Assembly: GCF_002259645.1 (NCBI RefSeq)
Contig: NZ_MWWV01000002.1
Span: 124,001-188,000 of the forward strand
From: Bifidobacterium tissieri
GTDB taxonomy: Bacteria; Actinomycetota; Actinomycetes; Actinomycetales; Bifidobacteriaceae
Reading direction: 5' to 3'
DNA length: 64,000 nucleotides
Position numbers and translations under genes: made by a program. The notes under the pieces were generated by a model, which searched no databases, was not told the origin of the DNA, and was given only the letters and a program-made list of their open reading frames with translations. Shown here piece by piece: positions 25,601 to 33,849 of this stretch (positions within the stretch are counted from its first letter, which is position 1; each line of letters opens with the position of its first letter).

Positions 25601-27259
25601 CGGCTCGCCGTAGAACGTGAACGTGGCCTTGGTGCCGCTCGGCTCGGAGAGCTTATCGGTGAACGTGATCTTCTTCGGATCGGTGAAGCCGCTCATCTTC
25701 GACGTCGCGATGACCGATGACCATGTCGCCAGGCCGTTCGACGCGGCGGTGTTGGAATCGAGCGTCTTGGTGATGTAGGTGTTCGTGTCCTGAGGCGTGT
25801 ATGTGCCGTCGTCACTGCCGTCGGGCTTCGTTGGATCGTTGCCGGGAGGTGTGATGGTGGCGCCATTGCTCACCGTCCCCTGCGAGGACGGATCGTCGAG
25901 CGCGGTGTAGTAGACGATGTGATACTGCTCATGACCGGCGTCATTGGGGAACGTGTAGGTGAAGCTCTTGGCGGTGCCGTCAAGAGTGCCGGAGGCGACC
26001 GGATTGCTCCAATCGTTGCCCTTGTATACCTGATATGTACCGGTGTAGTGGTGGCCGTCCTTGAGCGTATCGGTGAACGTATACCCGCCCATGTCGGCTT
26101 TGTAGTTGCCGTTGTTGAGGTTCACGATCCACTTGATGCCCCTGTCGCCGTCAAGCGAGCCGTTGCTCTTGTCGATCATCTGGTAGTTCAGGTACGGCGT
26201 GGTCTCGGCTTTGCCGGGCGTCTCGGAGCCGGTCCAGCTCCATTCGGCGGTGTTCTTCGAGTCGTTCTGGGAGAGCTTGCCTTCGGCGAGGAGTTTCTTT
26301 GCCTCGTCAGTAAGCGTAGCGGTGTAGGTGAGCTTATAGCCGTTCTTGGCGTTGGCCTTGAGATCGCCGAGATTGACTGTGGCGTTCTGGCCATTGATGG
26401 TGACGTTATCGAGGCTTTTGCCATCCAGCTTGAAGCTGCCCTTCACGAAGTTGAAATTCGTGCCCAACGTGTCGGTGACGACCATGTTCTTGACATCGAA
26501 CTTGGGTTTCACGTTGACGGTGAACGTCACAGTGCCGTCGGCATTGATCGTGTAGGTCTTGGAGCCCTCGATCTTGGACTTGTCGATGTTGACGGTGATG
26601 TCCTCGCCCTTGGTGCCGAAATCGATGACCACCTTGTCACCGCTGTTGCTGCCATCATCGTTCAGGGTGAAGTCGAAGTTCACGAACGACTCGACATCCG
26701 TGGGATTGGCCTTCAGCCAGTCCTCGTTCCACTTGCCGTAGACGACACCGTTCGTGATCCACCAGCCGCCGGCTAAATTACCGCGTGCGTCGTACAGGTT
26801 CTTGGGGTTCTTCTCCGATCCCACGTCCTTGACGGTGATGTTCTTCGGGAACGTGTAGTAGCGGATGTTGTCGCCGATCGTCGGTTTCTCGCTCTCGTCC
26901 CAATCCCAGACGATATGGCCGTATATTGTGTCGCCGACCTGCACCTTGTCGGTATTTTCCAACGGTTGTTGATGGTTCGCGTCCTTGAACAGGTTCACCC
27001 GAATCTCGGACTTCGAATTGCCGGTGACCTCCTGTCCACCCTGACTGACGTCGTTCGAATTGGAGGAATTGGACGTGGAGGGTATGCCGGCATCCGCGGA
27101 CTCGAGAGGATCGGGGGATTGGACGGTCTCGGACGATGCGGCATCGTCCGTCGTCTCGCCGAACGCTTCGGGAACGATATTGACGCCGGTGGCCAGCATC
27201 ACCACCACTGTCAGGAACACGACTATCAACCGGCACATAGGTTTGCGGAGCATGCGCAT
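19682..27259 (-). CDS. Giant LPxTG surface adhesin, putative pilus tip protein
   Basis: 2525 residues from the ATG at 27257-27259 (GAAGAAGAGACGGG upstream). Signal segment LIVVFLTVVVMLATGVNIVP. Residues about 80-950 form Ig-like adhesin domains of the SpaA/SdrC type (FDFTLND, VTDTLGTNFNF). Near residue 956 a Cna-B domain (VTKVDADDLSRYLQGAEFAL) follows, then about nine FctA/Spy0128-like isopeptide modules, each starting with a lysine-containing strand (QKTLSGRDW, QKTLTGRDM, RKTLRGGTL). It ends LPNTG, helix and RKRGGLSM. A lysine/serine-rich patch (about 20210-21300) interrupts two modules. First gene of the pilus operon, likely mediating adhesion to host or matrix glycoproteins. Confidence 0.92.
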   Translation of the reverse strand: MRMLRKPMCRLIVVFLTVVVMLATGVNIVPEAFGETTDDAASSETVQSPDPLESADAGIPSTSNSSNSNDVSQGGQEVTGNSKSEIRVNLFKDANHQQPLENTDKVQVGDTIYGHIVWDWDESEKPTIGDNIRYYTFPKNITVKDVGSEKNPKNLYDARGNLAGGWWITNGVVYGKWNEDWLKANPTDVESFVNFDFTLNDDGSNSGDKVVIDFGTKGEDITVNIDKSKIEGSKTYTINADGTVTFTVNVKPKFDVKNMVVTDTLGTNFNFVKGSFKLDGKSLDNVTINGQNATVNLGDLKANAKNGYKLTYTATLTDEAKKLLAEGKLSQNDSKNTAEWSWTGSETPGKAETTPYLNYQMIDKSNGSLDGDRGIKWIVNLNNGNYKADMGGYTFTDTLKDGHHYTGTYQVYKGNDWSNPVASGTLDGTAKSFTYTFPNDAGHEQYHIVYYTALDDPSSQGTVSNGATITPPGNDPTKPDGSDDGTYTPQDTNTYITKTLDSNTAASNGLATWSSVIATSKMSGFTDPKKITFTDKLSEPSGTKATFTFYGEPILALADGTKLVKDTDYTLKFNSANDTMTITFKGDKVGSAIGQQDIKVTYTTVCDRTPGTYDNKASVKFNGVTKSAEADYTIDDDNLVSKTGSMKWDKDFDWSKVDSSEKTKGAWIATWKVTVNEDNDPYNGAGKVDLKGQPIVVTDTLPQGMRYIPAGAGYDGKYTVQAGWWPGALQNQSLDAVKSESDGRITFTIPTKAVVQNADGSDKAYAVLTYSTAAKGTGEGVNFTNSVDAQSGSTHLGTDSSTVKGKNTVIDKAAQQIKDLNHVRYTISVNPESADLIKDSDTITLSDVMDAKGTFMPSSLKITNVGTGETVVVPVTLEDVTDKDGNPTQKLTITLPDSTALKVVYDVKPTGKPGDKVTLSNTASLKGVAGGSSTNEKKWTITNASAGTEGASGTVTVTKVDADDLSRYLQGAEFALYQVDMDKLSGTKVTFEQVKNASNKVQAKTTNANGMLTFGSADNPLANNTLYYFTETKAPNGYELDSAPHYFMIPSGNASDADTALARAKGFGLAVSSNTSFTATDARIPNPATASVTLGKQLSGRAWDDDDQFTFQLSPDEEDSKDVTEDEVKAAMPESTTATVRKTGTGADGSSTAFSFGDFTFSKTGTYAYTVKETGNGGNGLTLDTRTAKVVFTVTKNAVGDLVATSKITGLDDVRGTQTFKNTYTPTSAKASNNIKVQKDLWGTWKDGYSFEFRLEPSSDTPDAPLATEADERQGYTSLTVTDGEVHAFPDITYTKAGVYHYNIYEHTPPDAERIPGIDYSNALYHVAVTVSDDGAGKLSIDPDKGVVMTKVSNDDGSDYKNPDKPIAYNKAWFQNAFDAESINLSLLAIKNYTDKTGSKPLTDGMFSFTLTGNDKAPMPNGVRPGGSVTATVTSDGAVSFPSIKYTTFDDGDKTYTYTLKENAPAGAVTSDDGKTATLNGMTYDLTVYTIKVELSNEVIDGQATLVSKTTTLDAQGNPIDASKLDQGRPVFSNTYDLTPATASVAGQKTLTGRDMDANERFTFQLAAAADDTAEAKAARDGLADDSIVFGDDKASETMTATVTGAQDGVASGFTFDGIHFTKPGVFKFRISETGDVKAGTTKDTHVSYATVTVKDNGTGGLVTDIAYDNTDATTESDRNVSDKTAFTNTYGASGRVFFLLHKKLTAASGAIAPTLKAGMFTFGLYQGEGAENKTPIQTKSNIVPDGGEASGHIVFDDIIYTPESLKQAVADGYATYDATAKNWTLTYTVAELDGSDQPVTQGYSKDGIVYDATTRKVIVTVRDMGNGTLGVGYRVSDGDVSTDDDPDSEEAAFNNVYTPSPATAQLYAQKTLSGRDWQDGDSFTFRMQAISGTLVDGSAVAKGSMPMPDGASDGVLTREATNGNAFSFGEMTFAKPGTYLYNIDEIQPENPLPGVSYSTDLYRATVTVTDDGKGTLSSSVKLERVEKGADVETRKASSKTASKKTASSAKRVAVTTMRTVKIKATDNNEPVAQITNVYDALLHNWSPKVRKQYVDNSGGNPLTAGKFTFKLVPIDGAPLHVIGDDGSIADVDELTTKNTANGEASFKDIRFTDKDLGANGSAKTYAYRVSEIAGDEHGMSYDKAVYTFEITVGRDTGGLLAVTQVVKDADGNVVTDADGTDVAMPRFSNTYTPQPVKVRLKARKTLRGGTLKAGQFSFKLYHGFQFGDPKGQSFTAEAFQTKTNDADGDVSFDELTFYQVGSTYYSLIEDVPDGAVNNVKDGVTYKDTWNYVKVTVTLDKQTGELKATVTDMDTGSDTTQFTNTYDAAGSVTFYTRKIFENIDGTAHEIPEDAFDFTLYEGNVNAADGSAKPLQTKTVPASTTGNSFVTFDTIVFGMDDLRNADGTYAKSKTFTYSVKENIPAENDPKHLAGATYDEQSHTYQVTVTDNGAGKLTTRVEVDGEYGGDSKIIPVITNRYSAVLLPNTGSDVTMFDWRLSGGLLVALAAGALALVHASRKRGGLSM

Positions 27260-27349
27260 CCCGTCTCTTCTTCCACAACAAACTACACTCATGGCGGATT
27301 CGACAACCTCAGACACGATGCCTGTCATCGCTACATCCACTGGCAGTAA

Positions 27350-27382
27350 AAGCTACCCCCCCCCCCACGCTCGATTTGTCAA
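27350..27382 (-). promoter_or_regulatory. Promoter-like element with an 11-G tract in the spacer
   Basis: On the minus strand, TTGACA (27377-27382) and TAGCTT (27350-27355) are separated by 21 bases, of which the last 11 are G (27356-27366 as C on the plus strand). The adhesin gene starts about 90 bases downstream. Changes in G number would alter the spacer; 7 G would give the ideal 17. The -35 is a perfect consensus match and the -10 is weak. Confidence 0.6.
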
Positions 27383-27419
27383 AACGGGGTGCTACACGAG
27401 GGTATGCAACACGCGTCTC

Positions 27420-28198
27420 ATACCCAATCCAGAGAACGCGCCACGCCGTGATAAGCCTGCCGGCCGTCACTTGCAAAACCACGACGTCTTCTGCGGACCT
27501 GTGCCGTACACGGGTCCGCAGTAATGTGACATTCGCAACGTGACATTCCAAGAGCCGGAGCCATCCCCCGACATCTCTCGCCTTCTTTAAGGTAGATGAA
27601 GTTTGCTCTTGTTGATTCGAAGACTTCGCGAAGCGTCTTATCGCGTTCCAGCATTTGGAAGCCCTCACCGGTTCGAGTGGTCATGCTCAAGTTATTAAGT
27701 CAATCAATGATATACTGTGAGCTGTTCGATAGGCCTGACCTATCGGTTGCTTTCACCGGCCCGCGTCCTGCATTGGAGGCGGGCCGAGTGCTTTCAGGAA
27801 CCAGTGTGGATTACGGAGAGAGGACACATCCATTCCGTCGCTCTGCGCATTCTCCTATGGCACGCTTCGACAGCCCACGCGGGGCTCACCTCCGCCGACG
27901 CCGATTCCGGCACTGAATCCTACGAACCCAAGAGACTCAGCGATTCCTCACGTTTCCACGCAAAGGTCGTCGCCGACCGATCACCAGCCAGCGACTGCCA
28001 CGCGACGACCCGTCGTTGAACGACCAGCACCGAATGACGGTAGAGGGAGAGAGCCCTTCCCTAAGTCTCCGGCACTCCCCGAGGCATAGCGCCGCTCTCT
28101 CCCCCGATTTCCCACAGCCAACCGATGCTTTGCAATCCGGGGCCGAATCTGATACCGTGTCTCCTACACAGGTCCGCAGCAATGTGAGACTTCCAAGA
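27420..28198. other. Intergenic stretch upstream of the pilus operon, with hairpins and repeats
   Basis: No convincing gene. A minus-strand reading near 27600-27690 (containing MLERDKTLREVFESTRANFI) looks protein-like but runs into unrelated sequence and may be decay. Two hairpins follow each other: GATAGG/CCTATC at about 27728-27743 and CGGCCCGC/GCGGGCCG at about 27759-27788. A segment with GGTCCGCAG and TTCCAAGAGCCGG occurs twice, around 27515-27556 and 28171-28203. Confidence 0.45.
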
Positions 28199-28232
28199 GC
28201 CGGGGGTAATCCCCCGGCATTTTTTATTTTTC
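28199..28232 (+). terminator. Hairpin with U tract directly before the DUF3800 gene
   Basis: GCCGGGGG (28199-28206) and CCCCCGGC (28211-28218) with loop TAAT, followed by ATTTTTTATTTTT. It looks like a strong terminator yet lies only 25 bases before a start codon, so attenuation of the DUF3800 gene is possible. The decayed copy at 15497 keeps the same hairpin. Confidence 0.7.
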
Positions 28233-28242
28233 AGGGGGCATC

Positions 28243-28923
28243 ATGGCGGACGTCTCGATCTTCGCCGACGAGAGCGGCGAACAGGGATTCCAGTCCAAGT
28301 ACTACGCGCTGACGCTGGTGTTCCACGATCAATCCGATCCCGTCATCCCCGTGTTCGCCGCATACGAGCAGCTGCTCCGCAATGCCGGCCTGCCGGATAT
28401 CCCCATGCATGCTTCCCCGCTGTTGAACGGCCATGACGCCTACCAACACCTCGGCATCAGCCAGCGCAAGCGCCTGCCCACCTACTTCCTGTCCATGCTG
28501 TTCAAACTGCCGGCACAATACGTGACGCTCATCTACCGAAAGGCCGATTACGCGACCTTGGAACAGCTGGGAACGCGCATCAAACGCGATATCGTCAACA
28601 TCGTGTTCGACCATCTGGCGCTCTTTCAGAGCTTCGACGCCATCAAGGTGTACTACGACGGCGGCCAGAGCCTCGTCACGCAGGCCATTCACGGCGCGGT
28701 GGAGTACGCGCTCTCGAAGAAGGCCATCGTCTACCGCAGGGGATCGCCGACCGACTACCGTCTTGCACAGATAGCGGATCTCATCTGCACCATCGAACTG
28801 ACAGCCCTCAAGTACGAGAACCACGAACAGACCGCTACCGACGAACGCTTCTTCGGGCCACTGGGAAATTTCAGAAAGAATTTCCTAAAAAAGGTCCGGA
28901 AGCATCAGCTGACAGCTCGGTAG
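28243..28923 (+). CDS. DUF3800 domain protein
   Basis: 226 residues starting MADVSIFADESGEQGFQSKY; the acidic DESG near the N-terminus and the later VYYDGGQ and DYRLAQIADLICTIE segments are the DUF3800 pattern (RNase H-like fold, predicted metal-dependent nuclease). Members are often found on mobile or accessory islands. A ribosome binding site CAGGGGG lies just after a terminator-like hairpin. A deleted, frameshifted, inverted copy is at 15497-15641, on the other side of the pilus operon. Biochemical role not established. Confidence 0.88.
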   Translation: MADVSIFADESGEQGFQSKYYALTLVFHDQSDPVIPVFAAYEQLLRNAGLPDIPMHASPLLNGHDAYQHLGISQRKRLPTYFLSMLFKLPAQYVTLIYRKADYATLEQLGTRIKRDIVNIVFDHLALFQSFDAIKVYYDGGQSLVTQAIHGAVEYALSKKAIVYRRGSPTDYRLAQIADLICTIELTALKYENHEQTATDERFFGPLGNFRKNFLKKVRKHQLTAR

Positions 28924-28941
28924 AGAGTTCTCCAATCCGTC

Positions 28942-31182
28942 TCAGTTCATCGCCATCGTGCTGGAGACCAGTTTGTTGGTCTTCGCCATGGCGCGGGTCA
29001 CCGGCGTGTAGAGCACGAAGCCAATGAGCAAGGCGACCACGAGATAGATGCCCATGCGACCCATCTGCTCCCAGTAGACGTTGCCGTAGAATCCGCCGAC
29101 GGTCTCCCTCAGCGCGGTGATGCCATGAGAGAACGGCAGGTAGGGGTACAGCTGCCTGAAACCGCTCGGGAGCATCTCCACCGGGAACGTGCCGCCGATG
29201 CCGGCGATCTGCGAGACCATGAGCACGGCGCAAATCACCTTGCCGACGGTGCTGAACACGGCCGACAGCGTGTAGACGAGCGTCGAGCTCACCAGCGACG
29301 ACCACCACAGGCATAGCATGAACAGGAACGGATTCTCCGCCTGCGCGCGCAGATACAGCAGGTCGCCGAGCCCCAGCACGGTGGTTTGCGCCAGCGAGAA
29401 CGCGACGAAGGTGAGGCCGCGGCCCAGATACAGCTGCCACGGCCTCGGATGGTCCAAGGTCGCGGCGATCTTGTCCGATACGTTCGCCTTGAGGACGATG
29501 CCTAGGAACATCGCGCCGACCCAGATGGCCAGCAGCGTGTAGAACGGGGTCATCGCGGAGCCGTTGTTCGCGATCGGGTACACGGCTATGCGCTTCGTCA
29601 TGACGGGCGTGGTCATCGCCAGAGCGATGGTGTCCGTGGGTTGGGAGAGAAGTTTGCGCACCTCGTCCACGCCGCCGGATGCCATGGCCTCGTCCAGCTT
29701 GTCGGCGGTCTCGCCGAGCTTCTTCGATTGCTCGAGCAACGTGTCATGCGCCGTGTTGATATTATCCGTCACCTCACGGATGTCAGTCAGCGCACCGGCC
29801 GAACCACTGCCGTCGGTCTGACCGGTCACGTCGGCGAGCGCCGCGGTGGCGTCGTCGACCAATGCCTTGGCATCCGCACCAGTCCGCTTGGCGGAGTCGG
29901 TCACGCCGGAGAGCGTGGCGACGACGTTGTCCTGATACGACTTGTTCAGATCGCGGATCGACTGCGCGCTGGCCTGCGCCTGCGCGGCGATGTCCTTGCC
30001 GGCGTCGGTGATCGTCTGCCCCTTGGCTTCGGCCTGGTCCGCGGCGTCGTTGATCTTCGTGTCGGTGTCGTTGAGGCGTGTGAGGGTGCGGTCCACATCA
30101 GCGATGGCCCGGTCGATCGAGGCCTTGGCCGGTTCGGTGTGCAACGATTCCCTGATGGAGACCAGCGTATTGCGGTATTGGGTCAGGCTCGCGATCATTG
30201 GCCTGACGCGGTTCGTGGAGATCTCGCGCAGGGCCACCGCAGTGTTGGCGGCTCCCTCGGCGGGTTTGCTCAGCGTCTCCTCGGCGTTGTCGCCGACGGT
30301 ATCGAAGGCGTCCGCCGAGGAATCGAGTCCGTTGGTCATGTTCTCGTTGATGCGGTCGATCGACGTGGATGCGTCTCCAAGCTTGCCGGTGAAGCCGTCC
30401 ATGTCAACGGTGGAGGATTGCAGCGACCGCTTCGTCTGTTCCATCGACTTGTCAGATGCGTCGAGCAGGGATGCCGCGGAATCGGCGAGATCCGCGTAGC
30501 TCGAAGCGAGATCGGCAGCGTCGGCGAGATCGCTTGATTGCTGCCGCAGATTGGCACTCAATGCACTGATGGATCGTGTGCTCTGGTCCGTGTCGAGATA
30601 GGCGGACACGGAATCAAGCATGCCGGCGGCGGCCTGAGCAACGGCCGAGGTGAGGGTGTCGCTGATCTGCTGACGTACGGTGGAGGCGCCCTGATCGGTG
30701 ACGGTGGAGCCGATGGGGTTCTTCTTGGGGTTGGAGTAGTAGACGAGCTGAGCCTGCCGTACCTCGGTCTTGTCCGTTTTCCCGGAATCCGCGGTCCTCT
30801 CGCTCAGCAGGGAGAACAGGTCCGTGCTGAAGTCCTTGGGAATCACGATTGCCGCGTAGTATTCGCCGGATTCCACGCCGCTTTTGGCCTCATCTTCGCT
30901 CACGAACGTCCAGTCGAGGCTGTCGTTCGCCCTGAGAGCATTGGCGACCTGATCGCCCACGTTGACCTTCGCCGGCAGCAGGTCGCCCTGATAGCCCTTG
31001 TCCGAGTTGGCGACGGCGACCTTCATGCCGCCGGTGTTGCTGTATGGATCCCAGTTGGCGTAGATGTTGAACCATGCGTAGAACGACGGCATGAGGATCA
31101 GGCCGATGGCGATGATGAGCGCGATCACGCTGCTGCGGATGTGCCGCATGTCGGTGTGGAATATGGTCCATACGTTCCTCAT
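28942..31182 (-). CDS. YhgE/Pip family membrane protein
   Basis: 746 residues. N-terminal membrane helix (VIALIIAIGLILMPSFYAWF), then the YhgE/Pip extracellular domain (NWDPYSNTGGMKVAVANSDK, GEYYAAIVIPKDFSTDLFSL), a long coiled-coil region with many Asp/Ser/Ala repeats, and a C-terminal block of five to six membrane helices of the ABC-2 type. The family includes phage infection protein and ESAT-6-like secretion accessory proteins. Start codon overlaps the stop of the next upstream gene (TGATG), so the two are translated together. Partner of the protein at 31182-33824. Confidence 0.9.
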   Translation of the reverse strand: MRNVWTIFHTDMRHIRSSVIALIIAIGLILMPSFYAWFNIYANWDPYSNTGGMKVAVANSDKGYQGDLLPAKVNVGDQVANALRANDSLDWTFVSEDEAKSGVESGEYYAAIVIPKDFSTDLFSLLSERTADSGKTDKTEVRQAQLVYYSNPKKNPIGSTVTDQGASTVRQQISDTLTSAVAQAAAGMLDSVSAYLDTDQSTRSISALSANLRQQSSDLADAADLASSYADLADSAASLLDASDKSMEQTKRSLQSSTVDMDGFTGKLGDASTSIDRINENMTNGLDSSADAFDTVGDNAEETLSKPAEGAANTAVALREISTNRVRPMIASLTQYRNTLVSIRESLHTEPAKASIDRAIADVDRTLTRLNDTDTKINDAADQAEAKGQTITDAGKDIAAQAQASAQSIRDLNKSYQDNVVATLSGVTDSAKRTGADAKALVDDATAALADVTGQTDGSGSAGALTDIREVTDNINTAHDTLLEQSKKLGETADKLDEAMASGGVDEVRKLLSQPTDTIALAMTTPVMTKRIAVYPIANNGSAMTPFYTLLAIWVGAMFLGIVLKANVSDKIAATLDHPRPWQLYLGRGLTFVAFSLAQTTVLGLGDLLYLRAQAENPFLFMLCLWWSSLVSSTLVYTLSAVFSTVGKVICAVLMVSQIAGIGGTFPVEMLPSGFRQLYPYLPFSHGITALRETVGGFYGNVYWEQMGRMGIYLVVALLIGFVLYTPVTRAMAKTNKLVSSTMAMN

Positions 31183-33824
31183 CAGTGGACATCCTTTCCG
31201 TTGGCATTGGTCCTGTTGGCATTGGCCTCGACGCCGGCGCCCTCATTGATATTGCCCCCGTCGCCGGCGTTCCCCGCGGCATGCCGGGCGACGCTTCCGC
31301 CGGCGTTTCCTGCGATGCCGTCGGCTATCACGGCGCGCCCGGCGGCCGCTACGGAGCGAAGCAGGCTTTCGGCGCCCATTGTGCTGTCATGCGCCTGCCT
31401 CGGCAGGTGGAGGTGGATGTATTCGAGGATGATCAGCGCGATGTCCACGACGACTACCATCGCCAGCCAGGCCACGAGGAATCCGATGCTCGGCCCGACG
31501 ACCATCATGACGATGAGGAACACGACGGGGATGATCCAGATAAGATGGAACCCGATGCGCACCAGATGTGGGTACAGCCGCTCGAACTTCCTCGCCCGGC
31601 GTCGTACGCCGGCGCCCCAGGTCGGATCGGCGAGCATCTTGCGCACGGTGATCATGATGTTGCGTTCGGAGCTGACGATCTCCAATCGCTGCGCGTTGAC
31701 CAGATCGGTATCCGCTAGTTCGCGGTTGAATAGATCATTGAGATTGGCGAGCGCCGGGCGGCACAGCATCGCCACGAGCAGGAACGCCACGGCGAACATG
31801 GAGGTCTGCCAGATGCGCGTCCAGAAGTCCGTGCCATAGAAGCCCCCGATCGATTCGCGCAGCGCCTCGACGCCATACGTGAACGGCAGCATCGGGTACA
31901 GCAGTCGGTAGAAGTGGGGCATCATCTCGATTGGGTACATACCGCCCGCGCCCGGCACCTGCAATATCAGGAAGATCACGCTCAATGCCATGCCGATGTG
32001 CCGGAACATCATGACCAGACTGTAGGCGATTGATACGTAGGTCATCGAGCATACGATGGTGCCCAGATAGTACGCCCATGGCACGTTGCACTGGATGCCG
32101 ATGACGAGGTTGCCTGATGCGATGACGATGCCCTGCAGCACCGCAACAACCATGAGTAGCAGCCACCGTCCGAGGAACGCCTGCTTGGGCGTGAGCGCGT
32201 CAATGCCTTCCGAATCGGCATCATTACGTATGAGGGTGAGCGCCACAAACGCGCCCGCCCAGCATGCCAGGTTCGTGAAGAACGGGGCGATGGCGGTGCC
32301 GTAGTTCTTCATCGGATAGTACTCGCGGGTCTCCAGACCGACCGGGGATGCGAGGAACGAGGACACCTGATCGGCGTCCACGTGCGCAAGGCCCTTGACG
32401 CCTGCCCACGCGTCGCTCGCACGGAGGACGGCGAAATCGGCCTGCGTGCGTTGCACCGATGCACCCACGCGATCGAGGGCCTTGCCCGTCTGCCCCATCA
32501 CCTTGGACGCCGATTCGAGCGTCGTGTCGAGCTGTGTGAGATCGGCATCGATGCGACCAAGCGATTCGGCGGTCGCACCCACGGTTCCGGACAGTCCGAC
32601 GAGCTGGGTGGAGACACCTGTGAGGGCGGAGTCAATCCTGCTCGAAGCGTCCGAGGACAGGCTGGAGAGCCCGTCGGCCTTGCCGTTCAATGCGTCTAGG
32701 GAATCGGAGAGCTTCTTGCCGCCCGCCTGCATCGCCGAGGGGATGCCATTGTTCAGTTGCCTCATCGCTTCGATCTGTGCGGCGAGGTCGCTCTGATGCT
32801 GTTTCGCCTGTGCGAGGGCGTCCGAGTCTGCGAACTGTGGGTCGGATTCCATCGCCTCGATCGCATCCCCTAAGGCATCGTTCGCGGATTCGAGAGTGGA
32901 CAGCGAGGCGTCGACACGGCCGGAGATGTCCGCAGCATTGCCGTTGACGGTATCCGCCATGCCGTTGATGCGGCCCTTAAGGGAGCCGGCCCCGGACTGT
33001 ACCTGTCCGATGGTCGTATTCATGGAGTGTTGGAACGCCGACAATCCGGTACGTGCGGAGTCGACGGAGGATGCCGTGTCGTTGACGCTCGTGGAAAGGG
33101 CGTCGGCGCGACCGGCGATGCCCGTCATGCTTTGGCGGGACCTCGTGATTGTCGCTCGCGCATCGGTGATGGAGGACTGCGCGTCATCTACTTTGCCGCG
33201 GGCCGCCACGATGCTGGATTGGGCTTCGCTCAGCTTGCCGTCCAGCTGGTTCGCTGTCCCGTCGAGCTGGCCGTTCATCTTGCCGGCCTCTTCGGAGAGC
33301 GTCTTCGTGACGGTCGCGCTGACAGTGGAGACGAACGATTCGTTGATCTGCTGCTCAAGGGCCGCGGCGCCGGATTGCGTCACACGCGGCGCGAGCGTGT
33401 TGACCTTCTCGTTGACATAGTAGGACAGTTCGGGCCGCGTGAACTTCCCCTGCAGCACGCTGGTCAGGTCCGCACTGAAATCCTTCGGGATCACAATGGC
33501 CGCATAGTATTCGCCGGATTTCACGCCGTTGACGGCGGCTGTCTCGTCCACGAAGCGCCATCCCAGATCGTGGTTGTCCTTCAAGGCGTCCATGGTCTGG
33601 TCGCCCACATTCATTTCGGAGCCGTTCACCATGGTTCCCGCATCGTTGTTGACCACTGCAATCGGCACGTCGCCGGTATTCGCATACGGGTCCATGTTCG
33701 CCGCGATGTTGAGCCATGCATACAGTCCCGGCACGAAGCATGACGCCAGAACGATGAACACGGCGAAGGGCACCGCGCAGATCCGCTTCACATCGCGGAT
33801 GAAGACGCGCAACACGTTATGCAT
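31182..33824 (-). CDS. YhgE/Pip family membrane protein
   Basis: 880 residues, same architecture as its downstream neighbour: N-terminal helix (VPFAVFIVLASCFVPGLYAW), NMDPYANTGDVPIAVVNNDA, GEYYAAIVIPKDFSADLTSV, a long coiled coil, ABC-2-like membrane block (about residues 490-700). It has an extra C-terminal part with two more helices and a Gly/Asn/Ala-rich tail. The pair probably forms a heteromeric membrane complex. A TetR regulator gene lies 25 bases upstream in the same direction and likely controls both. Confidence 0.9.
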   Translation of the reverse strand: MHNVLRVFIRDVKRICAVPFAVFIVLASCFVPGLYAWLNIAANMDPYANTGDVPIAVVNNDAGTMVNGSEMNVGDQTMDALKDNHDLGWRFVDETAAVNGVKSGEYYAAIVIPKDFSADLTSVLQGKFTRPELSYYVNEKVNTLAPRVTQSGAAALEQQINESFVSTVSATVTKTLSEEAGKMNGQLDGTANQLDGKLSEAQSSIVAARGKVDDAQSSITDARATITRSRQSMTGIAGRADALSTSVNDTASSVDSARTGLSAFQHSMNTTIGQVQSGAGSLKGRINGMADTVNGNAADISGRVDASLSTLESANDALGDAIEAMESDPQFADSDALAQAKQHQSDLAAQIEAMRQLNNGIPSAMQAGGKKLSDSLDALNGKADGLSSLSSDASSRIDSALTGVSTQLVGLSGTVGATAESLGRIDADLTQLDTTLESASKVMGQTGKALDRVGASVQRTQADFAVLRASDAWAGVKGLAHVDADQVSSFLASPVGLETREYYPMKNYGTAIAPFFTNLACWAGAFVALTLIRNDADSEGIDALTPKQAFLGRWLLLMVVAVLQGIVIASGNLVIGIQCNVPWAYYLGTIVCSMTYVSIAYSLVMMFRHIGMALSVIFLILQVPGAGGMYPIEMMPHFYRLLYPMLPFTYGVEALRESIGGFYGTDFWTRIWQTSMFAVAFLLVAMLCRPALANLNDLFNRELADTDLVNAQRLEIVSSERNIMITVRKMLADPTWGAGVRRRARKFERLYPHLVRIGFHLIWIIPVVFLIVMMVVGPSIGFLVAWLAMVVVVDIALIILEYIHLHLPRQAHDSTMGAESLLRSVAAAGRAVIADGIAGNAGGSVARHAAGNAGDGGNINEGAGVEANANRTNANGKDVH

Positions 33825-33849
33825 GATATCCGTCCATTCCCTCGTGAAT

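Noticed and set aside
23282-25720. Very long open frame (812 codons) on the plus strand opposite the giant adhesin gene
   Set aside because: The minus strand has a signal peptide, repeated modules and LPNTG; the plus-strand translation is an arginine-rich shadow without domains.
27309-27668. Minus-strand reading frame running through the G tract, which might extend the adhesin by slippage
   Set aside because: In the adhesin frame a TAG follows the G tract at once, so changing the number of G cannot join the frames. A promoter-spacer role is more plausible.
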